A program made the translations under genes and the position numbers. From contig CADCXD010000001.1 in assembly GCA_902806575.1 (NCBI GenBank), positions 3,844,001 to 3,908,000 on the forward strand: a stretch of 64,000 bases of DNA. Direction: 5' to 3'. The notes under the pieces are model-generated. The model saw only the letters and a program-made list of their open reading frames with translations. It was not told the DNA's origin and ran no database searches. How positions within the stretch are numbered: position 1 is the first letter of the stretch; each line of letters begins with the position of its first letter. Positions 1 through 13,247 of this stretch are shown in pieces. Source of the stretch: Jackrogersella multiformis. Lineage: Eukaryota; Ascomycota; Sordariomycetes; Xylariales; Hypoxylaceae.

Positions 1-1285
1 AATATCAAAGAGGTTTACCTACTCGCCGCACGTTCTGTTACAATTGAGAGATTACACCCCGCATCAGTGAGATGTGATTGAGACTCCGATGGGTTGGCTT
101 CTCGCACCAAAATAAAGGAAACGATTTTTGCTGCAGCGTCGGAGATGACTTTACTTGGTAGTTCATAAGATAAGCTGTAAGATTAAATATTGATTCGAAG
201 AAGCACAGCCTTCGTGATGAACCAGAAGAGAGGATGTCATTGTGACAATTATCGAGAAGTTCTTAATCTGTACACTTAGCACTGATCTAGCTGTCTAGGT
301 AGTTGATGAAGCGACGGGACGAGCGGGGAAAGGTGGAAAGGAATTAAGCTTCTTTTTTTTTTTACTTGCAGAAAAAGTAATATTAACAAATTGATCGCTC
401 TGTCGCTGTTTCTTGACTCGTCATCTTTGGCATTAATGATGGAAAGAATAACGACACATTTTCACCCCTTGCTTCCCTTTTCGTGCCTGCTAACTTCGGG
501 GTTTTTTTAATGCATTTAGGTACTTAGGTAGCCATTAGATTCCGAAAGCCGTTGTCTGCACCTTCCACACACGGTTCGGAATCACATAAAAAAACCTCTT
601 AAAAATTCAGGCAGCCAGGTTAATTGCTTTTCTTATCTTTTAGCCTCTTTCGTAATGGCTTAAACTAGCTCACAAGTTGTCGTACAAAGTACAATATACG
701 AACATATGTTCATCTCCGCCAGTTTGTGTAAGCACGTTATTATCTCCAACATCACCATCATCATTATCGGACTAACTGATAACTTATCAGGCCTTCATCT
801 TTAACCCACTATTATGAGGCAAACCATAAGGCCGTGGCTCGACCCGACCGGCTTCCGCTGTACCTGAGACTACTATGATAGAGTCTGACCGCCGTGGACT
901 GTACAATAATAGCGTGCTTTACCTAGGTAAATGCGGCATTGCATACCTATTGCGTTTGCTAATACGTTAACCTATTACGCCACCGCTTTCCAACCGGTCT
1001 TGGTGTAGATAGGCATTGAGGGATTCTATATAGTATTATACACTATAGTATAAGGGCTATGCTATGCCATGCTACACAAATATGCACTGTCGTGCATTCT
1101 GTTATCGTCTAGAGACTATTTAGGTATCATCATGGTGCTCATCGCTTGTTTCATTATTCTATCATGCATACTAGTGCATTCACCAGTGCATTTGCCAATG
1201 CACTAAGCATTGCATTAATATGATACACTAGTACCTATGGCACGCGTACGTACATGGCAGCGTAGGTGTCTATTACTACGGTAAG

Positions 1286-1346
1286 TACCTAGGTACCTAT
1301 GTATGTATGTATGTACGTTAGGTATGTACGTATGTAGGTACCTAGG
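1286..1346. repeat. CCTAGG palindrome plus GTAT tetranucleotide run
   Basis: A full TACCTAGGTA palindrome (1286-1295) runs into about four GTAT units (1299-1316). A second partial copy, TACCTAGG, follows at 1339-1346, and a further full copy lies at 1499-1508. This is one of the densest clusters of the dispersed palindrome family seen across the left part of the window. Confidence 0.8.
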
Positions 1347-3215
1347 AATAGTGTATGTATATACATGCATTATAACGACCCCATCCTGTCAGTACCTACT
1401 ATGAATACTAAGTACTAGTAATTAAGCGGTGGACCGGTCCTCTATCGGACTAGAGTCCCAAATCAGGAAGCTTATCATGGGTTACCTATGTAGGTACCTA
1501 CCTAGGTAGTGTAGGTAGACGATCATTCCACCGCCAAAGTGCCTAGACACTTTGCCCAGGTACTAGGACATCCGACTTGCCAGGTACCGTAAAGGTATCC
1601 ATAGCAGTTCCGTGGAAGGCTTCCGGCTCGACAGAACCCCCAGAACCCCCCGGCGAGGAGGCCTTCTAGGTAATTTGCCTCCCATTATGCGGCCTGTTAC
1701 CCGGCTCCCACAGTGCTGGATACTGAGATACGTCAGGGTACCTAGTAGGCCTGTTGACGAATGAACCAGAGGAGGGTGAAGTACTGCTTGTTGGAAAGTA
1801 CATGCAGTCTTCTCCACACCAATCGCCTTCGAACTCGGCCTATTCATCGACCTGTACCTTGCATGTCAACTCTGTGCCTGCAGCATTCGTCCTGCAGGAA
1901 CAATGCAGACCGGCACATTACTATTACTACACGGAGCTAGACATGATAAGTCGGTATGCAAGCAGGTAACTGATCCGGAACTTAAATACTTATCTAGGTA
2001 GCATTCTCTGACAGAAATGAACAGCGCGGAAAAAGAAACAGCCCCAAAGTAGCACTCTACAACGACTATATTGCCTACTTTGGTACAACTGGTAGGTAAA
2101 TGTGATGGCGCGGGCTAAAACGCAATCCATATGCGGGCTACAACCTTCAATATCTTATCCTATTTAGCGGTCCTTCGACGGTTCTTCACATATTTCGAAA
2201 GGCCCAAAGGCCGACCTAGACAGCTTGCACATGTTCCCCGGCATCAATGGCAAGATCCTTAATACTTGGTTCATACCACGTCCTCGTCTAGTGTACACTA
2301 CAGCGCGGAACCGGTCCAGAGCCACATGGTCAGGTAATTCGCCATCGCGAGGCTCAAAGCTTTCTTGTGGTACATGAGAAGTGATAGTTATTTATATAGA
2401 GGCCCGTGCTATCCTTATATCTTTCTTAACGAGGTAAGAAGCCCGTAATGAGGGACTTTGCAAGGAGAGCCAGTGGCAATTTTCTTGTATTCCACACGGA
2501 CAGCTCAGTATGAGTTTCTACGAACGACAAGCACATCGCCAAAAGTTTGTCCGACGGCCAAGCGAAATGATTCGTCCCATGGCTGTGGGTTGATACGCCT
2601 CATGTTGGAAACTCCACCGTACTATGTAACATATTTCTCCCAGTTCCATCGCCTTGGAACGTACGATACCCTAACACCTATATGTCAATTATCATGCGAG
2701 GTTTTAAGGCATCAACCACCAAGTCATGGCGTAAGAGGCTGGGAGACGGGGGAAACTAAAGTCTCCCTTACTTACCAGATCTTTCTTTTGGCGATCTCGC
2801 TGCCGAATGACTAACACATTCATTTTCGACTATTAACATAGTACTATGTATCTTCAAAATCGGTTCCAACTATTAACTATCTTATGATTACTACACTAGG
2901 TTTATTCGTAGTCCCCTGTCTATCTACGTATCTACTAGGTATGGTACTGGGTATGATACTAGGTAGAAGAACTAGAAGGTATGGAATACCTTGGATGAAC
3001 CACGGGCCGTTTGGAGAAGGAGCCGCGTTCCGCACCCGTTGGCGGAACTGATAAGTCGGTGACAGGGACCAAAAGAGGAACAGTGCGACTCCCGCCAACC
3101 TGACTCCCCCAGATTCGCAGAATAGTAGGATGACCGCCGCCAGGGAAATCCTCAAGCACGGAATGCCACCCATGTGACAATGCTACGCCGAAAGCTTCTA
3201 GGTAGCCAGGTCTTC

Positions 3216-3237
3216 CACACACACTCTCTCTCTCTCA
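3216..3237. repeat. CA/CT dinucleotide microsatellite
   Basis: A short run of CA units passes directly into about six CT units. It is a simple repeat in intergenic DNA with no visible gene next to it. Confidence 0.75.
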
Positions 3238-4833
3238 AGCTAAGTCGAAATGAGGAACACAACATTCGGTTTAGTCTCGAACCAGGAGCCCTGCAGTATC
3301 GTCTAGCACCTTGTCGCAAGTGATTCTGGAAGATCTCGTAGGTTTCTCTTGAACTCTTGGCTTCCTCGCCGGCATATTTTGGACCAATGAGCGTCGATAC
3401 CGGTTAGCACGCTTACCATTCATACCGACTCTGCAGGACTGCCATACTATGTAGTACCTATGTGGTGTACTGAGAAAAAGCCGGGTACCTGAGGGCATAC
3501 CTAGCACGTTGCCGGCCACCCTAAGAGCAGATTTTCCTCATTCGGGCCTACGACACATCATATGCAAGGAAAGGCCGCAGCACAAGAGCAAGAGTGCGCA
3601 TTAAAAATGTGAATCTCCAAACATTTGATCATCACGCTTCGATGATTCCCTGGCAAGCCAGCTGACAAGTTCTGAAATGAGCGTATGATATGCTGTTTCG
3701 AAATAAATGGCCGTAGCGGCACTACCGCAATGTTAAGACATCGAACTTTCTGATACACGATAACCATATGATAATACGTACGCTATCGCCATATCTGTAG
3801 CATTCGCCAAGCTGATAGTTGACCGTTAAGATAATATCACGGCAAGTATCATATACCAGTTCGCCAATACACTACGTGCCGCGCCGCTACGCTATGCTAA
3901 CCTCCAATACCATAGTACACAGATCTGGAGGCGACCTCGCTGCCGTAAAACCCTTACCACATAGTACTATAGTACGCGGTGATAATGCCTGGCTGCCTGG
4001 GTAGTACGTATGTATGTAGCCAACGACGGAATATTAATGGAGTATACTTATTATAATAGAATTATATCAATATTAACATTACCTTTATGTTTATGATGTA
4101 CCTAGCTACTCCACAAAGACAAAGACATCCATACAAATAAAGAAAGGCTCTGGTACTAAGTCCTACTAGTGTACACTAATGACAGACCTAATGCCGGAGC
4201 GTTCTTGCCAATGCAATACCAATGCAATATGTACCACTATAGGTATCTAAAGTGAATACCTACTTACCAGCTTACCTGCCTAACTGCCTACCTAGTCAGC
4301 TAGTGTAGGTATAATGGGCTCTAGGTTGTTGGCAGGTACAATCTTTGGTTATCAGGGTTCCTTAGCTTCTCATCCTATCTTCCCCGTCGATATTTAGACC
4401 CGCTACTGCAGGACCCGGCCCAATTGGCAGTGTTCCGCCGCTATTTTCTCGAAGCTTTCTTGCGTTTCAGTTACGTATCCCCCCCACTCGCCTAACTATC
4501 TATCAATTATGACTTATTATAACTATAATCAGCTAATGTAAAAGTCCAGGGCTATTAACTACCTAGTGTAATGTAATGTATCGTTATCCGGATTACATAA
4601 GCTCTTTATAATTACTTTGCTATGCTTTATTATAAGCATAATATAGTATATAATTATTAAAGTTCCGGTTTTTATTGCATTATACATAACCTGTGTCGAA
4701 ATTCGGGCTCCATTCTTTCCTTATGGTTCGGGAGTATAGCTGGTTCCACTGTTAATCATTTAATTACCTACAAGTAGTGTACCTAAGTAGGTACCCAACT
4801 TAGCGTACCTAACCACGTTATCCAGCCTTGTAA

Positions 4834-4867
4834 TTCCATTTCCATTTCCGTTTCCATTTCCATTTTC
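4834..4867. repeat. Hexanucleotide repeat (CCATTT)n
   Basis: About five imperfect copies of the unit CCATTT, one with a T-to-G change, followed by a pyrimidine-rich strand. Pyrimidine-rich tracts are common in fungal promoters, but no gene is recognised downstream. Confidence 0.75.
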
Positions 4868-6609
4868 CACCCTCCAGCCCTCCCATCATCCACCTTCATC
4901 GTCCCAGAACCATAGACATGGATACTTCTAAATTTTACGATGGAATATTCCAAGACACCTCATCTCACCTTTATGGACCCCCAGAATCATTTACACTTAC
5001 CGGGGCAACTTAAGTCGCATCCCGTCGAGACTATTAATTCGAAGCTCCCGTTCGCATTCGCATGAACCACCAGTTCATACACCCCATAATATGAAAACAA
5101 ACATTAACAGACACGGCTTAAGCTACTGCTAAATGGAAACTTACTATATTACCCATAATATAGTTCTTAAACGTTTTATTAAATGTTCTATTTAAAGCAT
5201 CATTACTGCGTAAGGCATAGAACACACCTTTAGAGCACACCTTCAGAAGCCGGCATGGCATCAGGCAGTATTCGAGGGTGGATATTCCAAGGATGCTGCT
5301 TATTTCCAGCCCAAAGCTCGGGACTGTGCCTGGTGCCTGGTGCCTGGCCGCCTAAAAGTTGCGCGTCTTGTCCCGCGCATCTCACGGATATGTCGATCTT
5401 TCCATACGACGATCTCGGTCCAAGTTCTAACCTCTAACCTCTACCTACTTCGTAACTGCTTCTCTTTTCTTTTCCTTTCCGAGTCCATACCGTCCATACA
5501 TTACGCCTCGGCACTTACCGCCAGGGCTTAAGTGTGGGAAAATCGCCGATCGTCATTTTAACACGCAACGGCTCCAGCACGCAAGGCGAGTAATAAGCTT
5601 CTAACATGTTCCCGTCATGTCGTGGGGGGCCCGGGAGCCCGTGGCGGGCGAACGGTCATCCGGAGATCTATCTTGTGGGGTTTATCGTGAAGGATCCCAA
5701 CATCAGTACCGGCTGATGAGTCGTACTCGGTTCGTTTTCAATACGATATCAAGATGAACAGAGCCTCACAAGTTCACCCACTCTTTATGCAATTCAAGTT
5801 ACATACACATGACAGTGTAGTCAATCAGTACTTTCGCTACAGAGGCTGGCAGCTACCTACTAAGGAAAATAGTCTAGGATTCCTTTAGGATCATTGGCCG
5901 TAAGTCCCTTGATACGTCAACGTTCCATTCCACTGTATCATCGAACTACAGATTCTGCTCACTAGCATTTCTCCTCGGTCAAGTACAGAGGCAAGTGTTA
6001 CACACGAGTGTCTGGGCATGGTGATAACAAATGGACGAACGGTATCATTAGACAGACCAGCCATGAATTTGGTACGAAGGAAGCATTAGATAATATTCGA
6101 TGTTACCGTTTGGTTGTAAGTATCGCCAAGTATGACTTGCACCCCACGTGTTCTTTCTACCACACCTATTATTAATGCCTGTCATATTTGCAATCTATTA
6201 AGATGCGATGAAACTCAGTTGTTCCATCTCATGAAAGTATCTTTCAAGTCCACCGTTGCCAACATTACATAGATGACCTTCCTATTGCAATTTCACTAAG
6301 TGTTACGGGCCGAACAGATGACGACAGCTTCTTCCTATGTAAAGCATTACACAGATAATGAATGCCGTTGGTGATAAGCTTCCTCTGTTTGTATACAATT
6401 CCTACCTTCTAAGCAGACGGTAAGATACTTGCTTGATCTTGTGAGACTCAGATGATGCGCTCTCGCACTATATTTAGGACGTACACAGAGCTAGATGATA
6501 TACATATGTAGTGGAAACCACAAATTCACTAAATAGATTGAACAGGTATCGACGTTGGCCAAAGAGATATCGAAGTAGAAGCAAACCTTTTCTCCAAGCA
6601 TCGAGTTGC

Positions 6610-6628
6610 ATACCTACCTACCTAGGTA
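6610..6628. repeat. CCTAGG palindrome, extended form
   Basis: Two ACCT units lead into a full TACCTAGGTA at 6619-6628, the (ACCT)n(AGGT)n layout typical of this dispersed family. It falls inside the 171-codon minus-strand frame only at its extreme 3' end. Confidence 0.8.
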
Positions 6629-7137
6629 CTCTCAGGAAGAAGCTTGCAACGTCCACTTCCCCCCAACCAACATGTTTCGGAAGCGAGGCCACCAAATGCG
6701 GAAACCTTCACGCATACAAGTGTATTCAGTTCGCAACGTAGTCTGTCGCCGCCAGGGATTTTCCACTCTGCCACTGCCCGCCGCGAAAATGCAGCTCCGA
6801 GGGCCTTGTAAGTTGCAGATGATGGGGCCGTCCCACTCGGGATTGTCATCTGTGGCAGCTGTGGTTCGAAGCTGTACCTCCTTCTCCCCGCTCGATATGA
6901 CCGAGGCGGGATCTCCGAATAACGCCCATATCGGACATCCTCCAAGACCCTAATTTGAACCTGCCTGCCTAGCTGGTCTCTAAAGGGCTCGAAAGAGTAT
7001 AAACTAGATCCAACGATGTCACCGAATAATGCGGGGTTTGCAGACCTCGGAGAATTCGAGGTCGCCATCTGGTCGTCGAAACGGTTTTGCATAAACATGG
7101 TGGGCGCAGCAGCACCCCCCTTAGCGAGCGCAAGCAA
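6622..7137 (-). CDS. Doubtful 171-aa hypothetical ORF
   Basis: An ATG-started frame of 171 codons in a locally GC-richer pocket. The product is basic and Ser/Pro/Arg-rich, with no signal peptide, membrane segment or family motif that I recognise. A 115-codon frame overlaps it on the + strand (6606-6953), and its 3' end runs into a CCTAGG palindrome. Both points favour a chance frame. It could be a lineage-specific gene; transcript data would decide. No introns or splice signals were needed to keep it open. Confidence 0.2.
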   Translation of the reverse strand: MLALAKGGAAAPTMFMQNRFDDQMATSNSPRSANPALFGDIVGSSLYSFEPFRDQLGRQVQIRVLEDVRYGRYSEIPPRSYRAGRRRYSFEPQLPQMTIPSGTAPSSATYKALGAAFSRRAVAEWKIPGGDRLRCELNTLVCVKVSAFGGLASETCWLGGSGRCKLLPEST

Positions 7138-8197
7138 ACCACCACAACTCCCTCGCTTCTAAGCGGACGGCCATGCCGTCATAATAATAAAACCTAGGGT
7201 CGGCTTTAAACTTACGAAGATGACTAGATCGCGGGATCGTCCCGAGGCACATGTATGTAATTGAAGCGAGCACATCTCACTGGTCGAACGCCTCTCCCGT
7301 CTACTATGTAAGCACTACGATCCTTTAGCTTTTGGTGTAAGGATAGCTCGGTCAATGTCCAATGTCCAAAACTGACATGAAAGTTTTCCTCGTTTACTCT
7401 TTCTTATTCTCTCGTTTGCACTTGATTGTGTAGTACACGAAGGGCACAGTCGAGCTCGATCACGCCGCTTTTCGGGCCAGATTCGTGTGAAGGATTCCGT
7501 GCTACCCAACCTTTTAGGTCATACAGGTGATGCTTTGCCTAGCCGTGAAGTCCGATCTGGTAAATAGATGCGGAGGGAATCTGCATGCGGGCTGCTCCAA
7601 CGAAATGAAGCTCTAATGCGGCGCGGCTGGGCCAGTAATGTGTTTTTCAAGTAATTGTTATATGCCCGCTGACACAGCGTGTGTTATCCGAATCCTTCCT
7701 CAGGCCCCATCGCGAGTCTAAATGGAGTCGATATCTATGCTATGCACATAGCTTATACGGTCTAGTGCGCTTATGCTCTATTTTGACATACAGACATCTG
7801 AAAATTGAAGTTACTATTATGCAGTGCTGCTTATTGGCTGCTGGCTAGTCTATCTGATTCTATCGCTGACTTACATCGCGTTCAATAATCGCCAATCCAT
7901 CCAACTTGGAATATAGTAGCTACTATAAACGACTCGGTTCGGAATCAGGTAGGTCTGGTCGCATCCTGCGCCGTCTTCTTACTGGCCGGCCGCCCTATGC
8001 ACCACGAAAAGACATTCTAGACCTGTCGCGGGAAACCCCAATCGACCACCTCAGCCGCGGCGACGGTTGCATCGCAAGGCTGCTTACTCTCCCGCCGCCG
8101 CTGCAGAATGCAACTGAAGGCGATATTCTGGCGAATTGGCGCGGTTTCTGCCGGCTACCGCGCTTGAGGATTCGCTTTTCTTATCAGAAGCCAGACC

Positions 8198-8216
8198 TAC
8201 ATACATACATACATAC
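8198..8216. repeat. CATA tetranucleotide microsatellite
   Basis: About four and a half units of CATA in tandem, with no gene of confidence nearby. Confidence 0.8.
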
Positions 8217-9500
8217 GTTGGTTCAAATGGCAGTTACCAACTCTGATATCCATCATCTGAGATGGTGCCATACGTCAGCTACGAGGAGGATCTTGTTGGT
8301 CTAGACGCCGTCGTCGCGCATTTGGTGCTCATAATAGACATACTGCTATACTGGCCTAAGTAGGCGCCATTGTACCGTGTAGTGGATATATACATATACC
8401 CACCAGTTTAACTTGTGACAGAAGGAAGGCTGTTTAGAGGTATCAACTTCGCTGCTAAGCTTACCTACATAGGACTTATGTGCCGAACAGAGCTATAGGG
8501 CAGCGCCAGTCCCCTATCAACTAATAGTTACTCTATTCCTGTTTTACAAGTCAGATCATGGCTAGTCGTGGAGATGTCCCCGATGCCGTGAAACTTAGAA
8601 GCAAAGTGATTGCTGACGCTACGTTCCTTTATGTAATACTTATCACCTATCGTACCGTATATCGTTCTTCTATGGATGGTGATCATCGGTTCTTACATCT
8701 CAGATTCCGTCGTAGCTGAGCTACGAAACTCCATCGCGGCGGGAGGAGGAGGAGTTGTGCCTTGCGTAGCCGGTTGCTGGTAAATGGCTCATCAGCGTGC
8801 TACACTACGAAGACGGAAAGAAAGAAATATGGCGCATTTCTTATTGCTCAGCGGCTATCCTGTCCTATGGTTGCATATGTTGTTGTTCTTCTGTGGTGGA
8901 CTTGTCTATGTAGAAAGCACACCGCATGGCGATTGGCAAGAGATGCTGTCACCAGGAGTGGCCATTATCGGTTTGAAGCCATAGGCAGTCAGATTATAAA
9001 CCATGTATCATTTTGCTGGTCTCACGGCACATCGCCTAGCCCTCACCATAGAGTTCTGACCAGTCAATGCCGTCTCTGACAGAGAAATACGTTTCCAGTA
9101 ACTATTCATGACGCATCAACCCAGGTACAGGATCCAGGGCAGAAAGATCTATGGTTCAGCAACCATCAGAGGTGATCTTCTCAATGTATCTACTTTATCC
9201 AGATACCTACTTGTCGTTTCGGGCGAGAGGCCATCGATAGGATGCTACCATTGCGTCCTGCGTAGTCCTGCGGAATCATTGCCGCATGGACACAGGAATC
9301 CTGGACTACTAGTGCTTCAGTAGTAAAGGGGGGTAGGTATTTTCAAGTTGGGGCAAGGGAAGGTATACTCAATTCGACACGGAGGAAAGAAGAGAAGAGA
9401 CACGAATACCGAGACCTTAGGCTAGTAAGTCCTAGTGCCAACTGCCATAAGGAAGCCCAAGATAGGTACTCACCTATTCTAAATTGTGATTGATACCTAT

Positions 9501-12488
9501 ACCCAATAGTCTCATGTAACTACCCTTCGAATCCGCCATGGCAACGCCTACGTACGAACCACAACAAGCCCCGAACGGCAAATATGTCTATTGAAAGACC
9601 CAGAGACCCGCCGCATCCGAACGAGGCCAAGAGCCCCCAGGCACGCCTCAGCGAGCTGATTAATTGACTTCCAGATTGCTTGGGGCTGAAGTCAGCGAAA
9701 GAATCGAAGTTAAGTAGATGAAGCGCAAACCTGCCCCGTTACGCCCGTTAGGCGATATCACATCTCGCGCGCCACAGCGCCATAGTGCCGCACATTCCGA
9801 CCGCACCAAGGCGGCGGCGTCCTTTGTCTGTCTGTCTCGCTCTGGCTCTGGCGGCGCACGGGGTTAGGCAGATGGCCCTTCTGCTAGGTATCGATAGATG
9901 ATATAAGTAAATGGGCTCATTCCTGTGCGCCGGGACTTATCGATCTGCCTGCCGTAGCACTCGACTGGGTAGAAACGTGCATGAGGTAGGTAGATCTGAG
10001 ACAAGACACCAAATGACTCAGGTTATTTTTGCCGGCGACGCCACGAGGCTTCTGGCCCGATAAAAAGTACACGATAGGTAGCACATCTATGTATGTACCT
10101 AAGCATGTAGGTACATAGGGAGACTGGTAGACAAGCTTTTTCTCAACACTGTGTCTTAGACACGCCACGACGGCCAAGACAAGCTTCCGCGTTCTTAGAC
10201 AGCCCGCCCGCCTGTTCTTGCCTATCGACGGCGGCCTGCCTAGGAGGAGAAAGAAAAAAAAGGCCACGTTCGGACCCGGCGGACGGAGTTAGGTGCAAAG
10301 ATGGGCGCCCTTGATCTCTGGGTCGGTTTCGTGATGTCAGCAGTTCGACGTCCCGATCGCGCGACGACTTGTGCTAGCTGAGCTAATCTCACGAGCGCGG
10401 AGTGTCGCTCCATTGGGGCGAAAGATGTGCTTTCAGCTCTGGCGACTGAGCTGGGTTTGCGACGGGATTCTTACTGCCTATCTGGTGTTTAGTGTCTCCT
10501 GGATATCCTTTGTCTCGACTTGGCAGCGAGCGAAGCCTTGGGGGATGGATGATACGATGCTAGGCATGTATAGACGTTTCGAAAAGTGCGTTAGGTCGGT
10601 TGTAGGCCAGGCTGTTGCGTGGTTAATCCTAGGTTAGGCGCTTGTCTGGTCGATTGATCTACATACATATGGTCGTCTAGACTATACTCGCAGTTGCTTT
10701 CCTCTTCTGCCCTCGAGGGCAAGTTGTCTATACTGGTACTAACGTCTGAGGGATAATAGTGCCTGTCGACTTTCGGGAACCTAGTTGGCTGAGGCCTAAC
10801 CGCTCTATCTTATTCATCGTATGATCGAGGATATAATGTCATTTAGGAATACGAAACTCGTGACGTGGCGACATCTTCCGCGAAGGGAAAAAGCTGGACG
10901 GAGATCGTGTGTTTATCATCGGACACTATTTACGTGCAAGTAGGACAGGGGAGACTCTGCGACCTCTCCATCGAGCATTGGCACTCTTACTACTATTCTC
11001 CATCTGAAGTTGAGTTACACTTCGTATCGAAATAGGGCAATCTAGCTTATATCTCCCGTTAGATGCCCTGGTGGAGACCTCAACCAAGAAAGGAGACAAT
11101 TTCACAATATTCATCGCGATGTCTCCCCCCCAAGCTCCCGCATCTCCCTAATATGTGATGTAGGCTTGATAGTCTCTCCCTGATGTTAGGAGACTGTTCT
11201 CTGTTTCCTGGTAGGCCTCATTGAACTGTTCTTGCTTTCGGGATTTAGGTCGCAACAATCCTACTATGTTTTAGATGCCTAGCAGATTGGTCTAAGAAGC
11301 CCAGCGGCGAGATCGCCATTTTAACAAAGGGTATAATAAGGCTTATAGGCACATTTTTTACCTCTTAAGGATTCGATATTGAAGAACAGGAGGTGAGGAT
11401 GTGATCTGGTTAGCTTATAATGCTAGTGTAGTAGGAGTAGACAAGAACAGGGTGGGAAGATTGTTTATCGTCGGTATGTTTAGCAGATGGGAATAGCATT
11501 ATATGTTTCCTCGATGAGTTACTATGATACGATTCGAATAATATATCGAGAGGATGTTCGGATTTTATTAAAGGAATTGCTCAAGTTGCCAATGTATAAT
11601 TTTATATTTATGTTAAGCACTACTAAAACTGAAATGAGGATTCCATGGTTCGATTATGTTGTATTCTTAATACTATATCTGATTTACAATATGAGTTACC
11701 TGGTGGTTTAAGTGCAAACTGTAAAAACCGAATGTTATAAATCTGATGACAGGAAGTCGTGATAGCTGTACTGGACACTCGGTTTAATAGTAAAAATCGG
11801 GACAAGTTCGGGACACCTATAAAGGTTATAAGAGCTAATGACGTAATATGTTGAAAGAACGGCAGCAACGTTGAGGTGATTGCTTAGTGTACGTAGCTAG
11901 GGAGGCCCTTTGAGCTAAAAATCCAACTGCACTAATAATCTAACCTAATAACCTACATATACCCCCATAACCTTGGTATAGTCTCATCGAAGCTAATAAA
12001 ACATCACCGCATGCCAAAATGCCTAGTCTATTAGCCTTCACGCTTGCATGGCATCGGATTGAGTTTTTCGACGACCAGACATAAAATACTTACTTACCTA
12101 CCCAAGGTATTAATAAGCCGGGACGAGCGTCTCTTGTGTTTCCATCAATGGCCCCCGGGTCCCCGATGGTGGGACCATCTGCTGTGTATCTGCGAGGATC
12201 TTCACCGGTACCAGAGCGTTCGCTATCGAGATTGTCTTCGCACGATAGGCTCAATGGCATTCTCGAGGTTCGTATGCACACTATAATTACCTAGTTTCCA
12301 GTCTTACCGAAAAAAAGAATAGAACATCTTTCGTTCTGCACCACCTGCACCGTCTATATCTGCCCCCCTTGCTTTCAGAGAAATTCCTCTCCAATTGATG
12401 TCCTGACAAAAAGCTCTTCTACTACTATCAGACCGCCAGAGAACGCGCCGACACGATTGGCTCCCACGCATCGGGCCGCAGTCCAAGG
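9501..12488. other. Gene-free stretch upstream of the DUF202 gene
   Basis: No supported gene. Two short frames near 9538 and 9584 begin with plausible N-termini but stop after 18 and 26 codons. The 116-codon minus-strand frame at 9917-10267 starts with a run of Phe codons from a poly-A/T tract and looks random. An AT-rich pocket at about 11480-11720 holds only low-complexity frames. The last 200 bases are the presumed promoter and leader of the gene at 12489. Confidence 0.5.
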
Positions 12489-13247
12489 ATGAGCATAAAC
12501 TTCCAGCATCTGTCAGAGCATGACGACAATTACGACAATGGAAGACCCAACGAAACGACGAGTATCGCGACTGCACGCGACAATGTTTCGAACTACCAGA
12601 GCACGAACATGTCGCCCAACCCGAGGAATAGGCGACCTGCGCAACAATCCGATGCTGTAAACCCGCCAGCGGGCGGCATAAATGGCACGAGCCACCATGC
12701 GAACGAGGGGAAGAGCTGGTTCAAGAACCACTTCCAAGGTCTGTGGTCGATAGAACTAGAGAATAAGGGGAGCGTGGCTAGAGACCATCTGGCTCTGGGT
12801 ATGTCCAATCACTGCTCCTATTTTGCTTGTTCCCGCGCGGTTGCAAGCTACCACCCAAGGTACCTAGGTAGGTAACGTGCTAACATGTTGAGACTAGAAC
12901 GAACATTCCTTGCTTGGCTTCGAACATCGCTCTCTTTCGCGTCCATCGGAATAGCCATAACCCAATTGTTTCGCCTGAATACCTCGATCGATGATGAAAA
13001 CGACCCTCGCTTCCAAACACTCCGCCACATAGGAAAGCCGCTCGGCGCGACCTTCATCGGCATATCTATACTGATCCTGCTGCTGGGATATCGTAGATAC
13101 TACCAAGGCCAGCAGTGGGTGATCAAAGGGAAATTCCCGGCGTCGAGAGGAACTATCATTATAGTGTCGATAGTCGCGTGTGCTCTTATAGTTGTCAGCT
13201 TATTTGTCGTTTTATTTACACAGCCTACGGGTGTGGGATCTAGTTGA
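12489..13247 (+). CDS. DUF202 (YidH-like) small membrane protein
   Basis: This is a two-exon gene: exon 1 12489-12798, a phase-1 intron 12799-12897 with GTATGT donor, CTAAC branch point and TAG acceptor, and exon 2 12898-13247, giving 219 residues. Splicing joins a split Glu codon and restores ALERTFLAWLRT (about residues 102-113), the hallmark of DUF202 (PF02656). Three hydrophobic segments follow, near 108-128, 152-168 and 189-210. The first 100 residues are polar, Asn/Ser/Pro-rich and probably disordered and cytosolic. DUF202 domains also occur in subunits of the yeast vacuolar polyphosphate (VTC) complex, but no SPX or polymerase domain is present here. The exact role of stand-alone members is unknown. 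The start is the first ATG that keeps the frame open. The intron carries a copy of the TACCTAGGTA palindrome. The next gene starts 465 bases downstream on the same strand. Confidence 0.9.
12861..12874. repeat. CCTAGG palindrome inside the DUF202 intron
   Basis: A full TACCTAGGTA followed by GGTA lies wholly within the intron, a few bases upstream of its CTAAC branch point (12880-12884). Confidence 0.85.

Larger units (their letters stand above)
1..4833. other. Gene-free intergenic stretch, left end
   Basis: I see no gene I can support here. Open frames are all 118 codons or shorter, overlap each other on both strands, and show no family motif. The stretch is rich in short palindromic words built on CCTAGG and GTAC, tetranucleotide runs of GTAT, and a small pocket of TGCAT words near 1150-1220. 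Local AT-rich pockets lie near 4020-4100 and 4495-4685. It may be old degraded repeat DNA, but no element could be named. Confidence 0.6.
4868..9500. other. Gene-free intergenic stretch
   Basis: No supported gene. The longest open frame is the 171-codon one on the minus strand at 6622-7137, listed separately at low confidence. The frame at 7906-8304 (+, 132 codons) runs through a CATA microsatellite and resembles nothing I know. One palindrome cluster lies at 6610-6628. Confidence 0.55.

Noticed and set aside
10371..10637. 88-codon + strand frame
   Set aside because: Opens with GTG, has no family motif, and no splice-supported extension.
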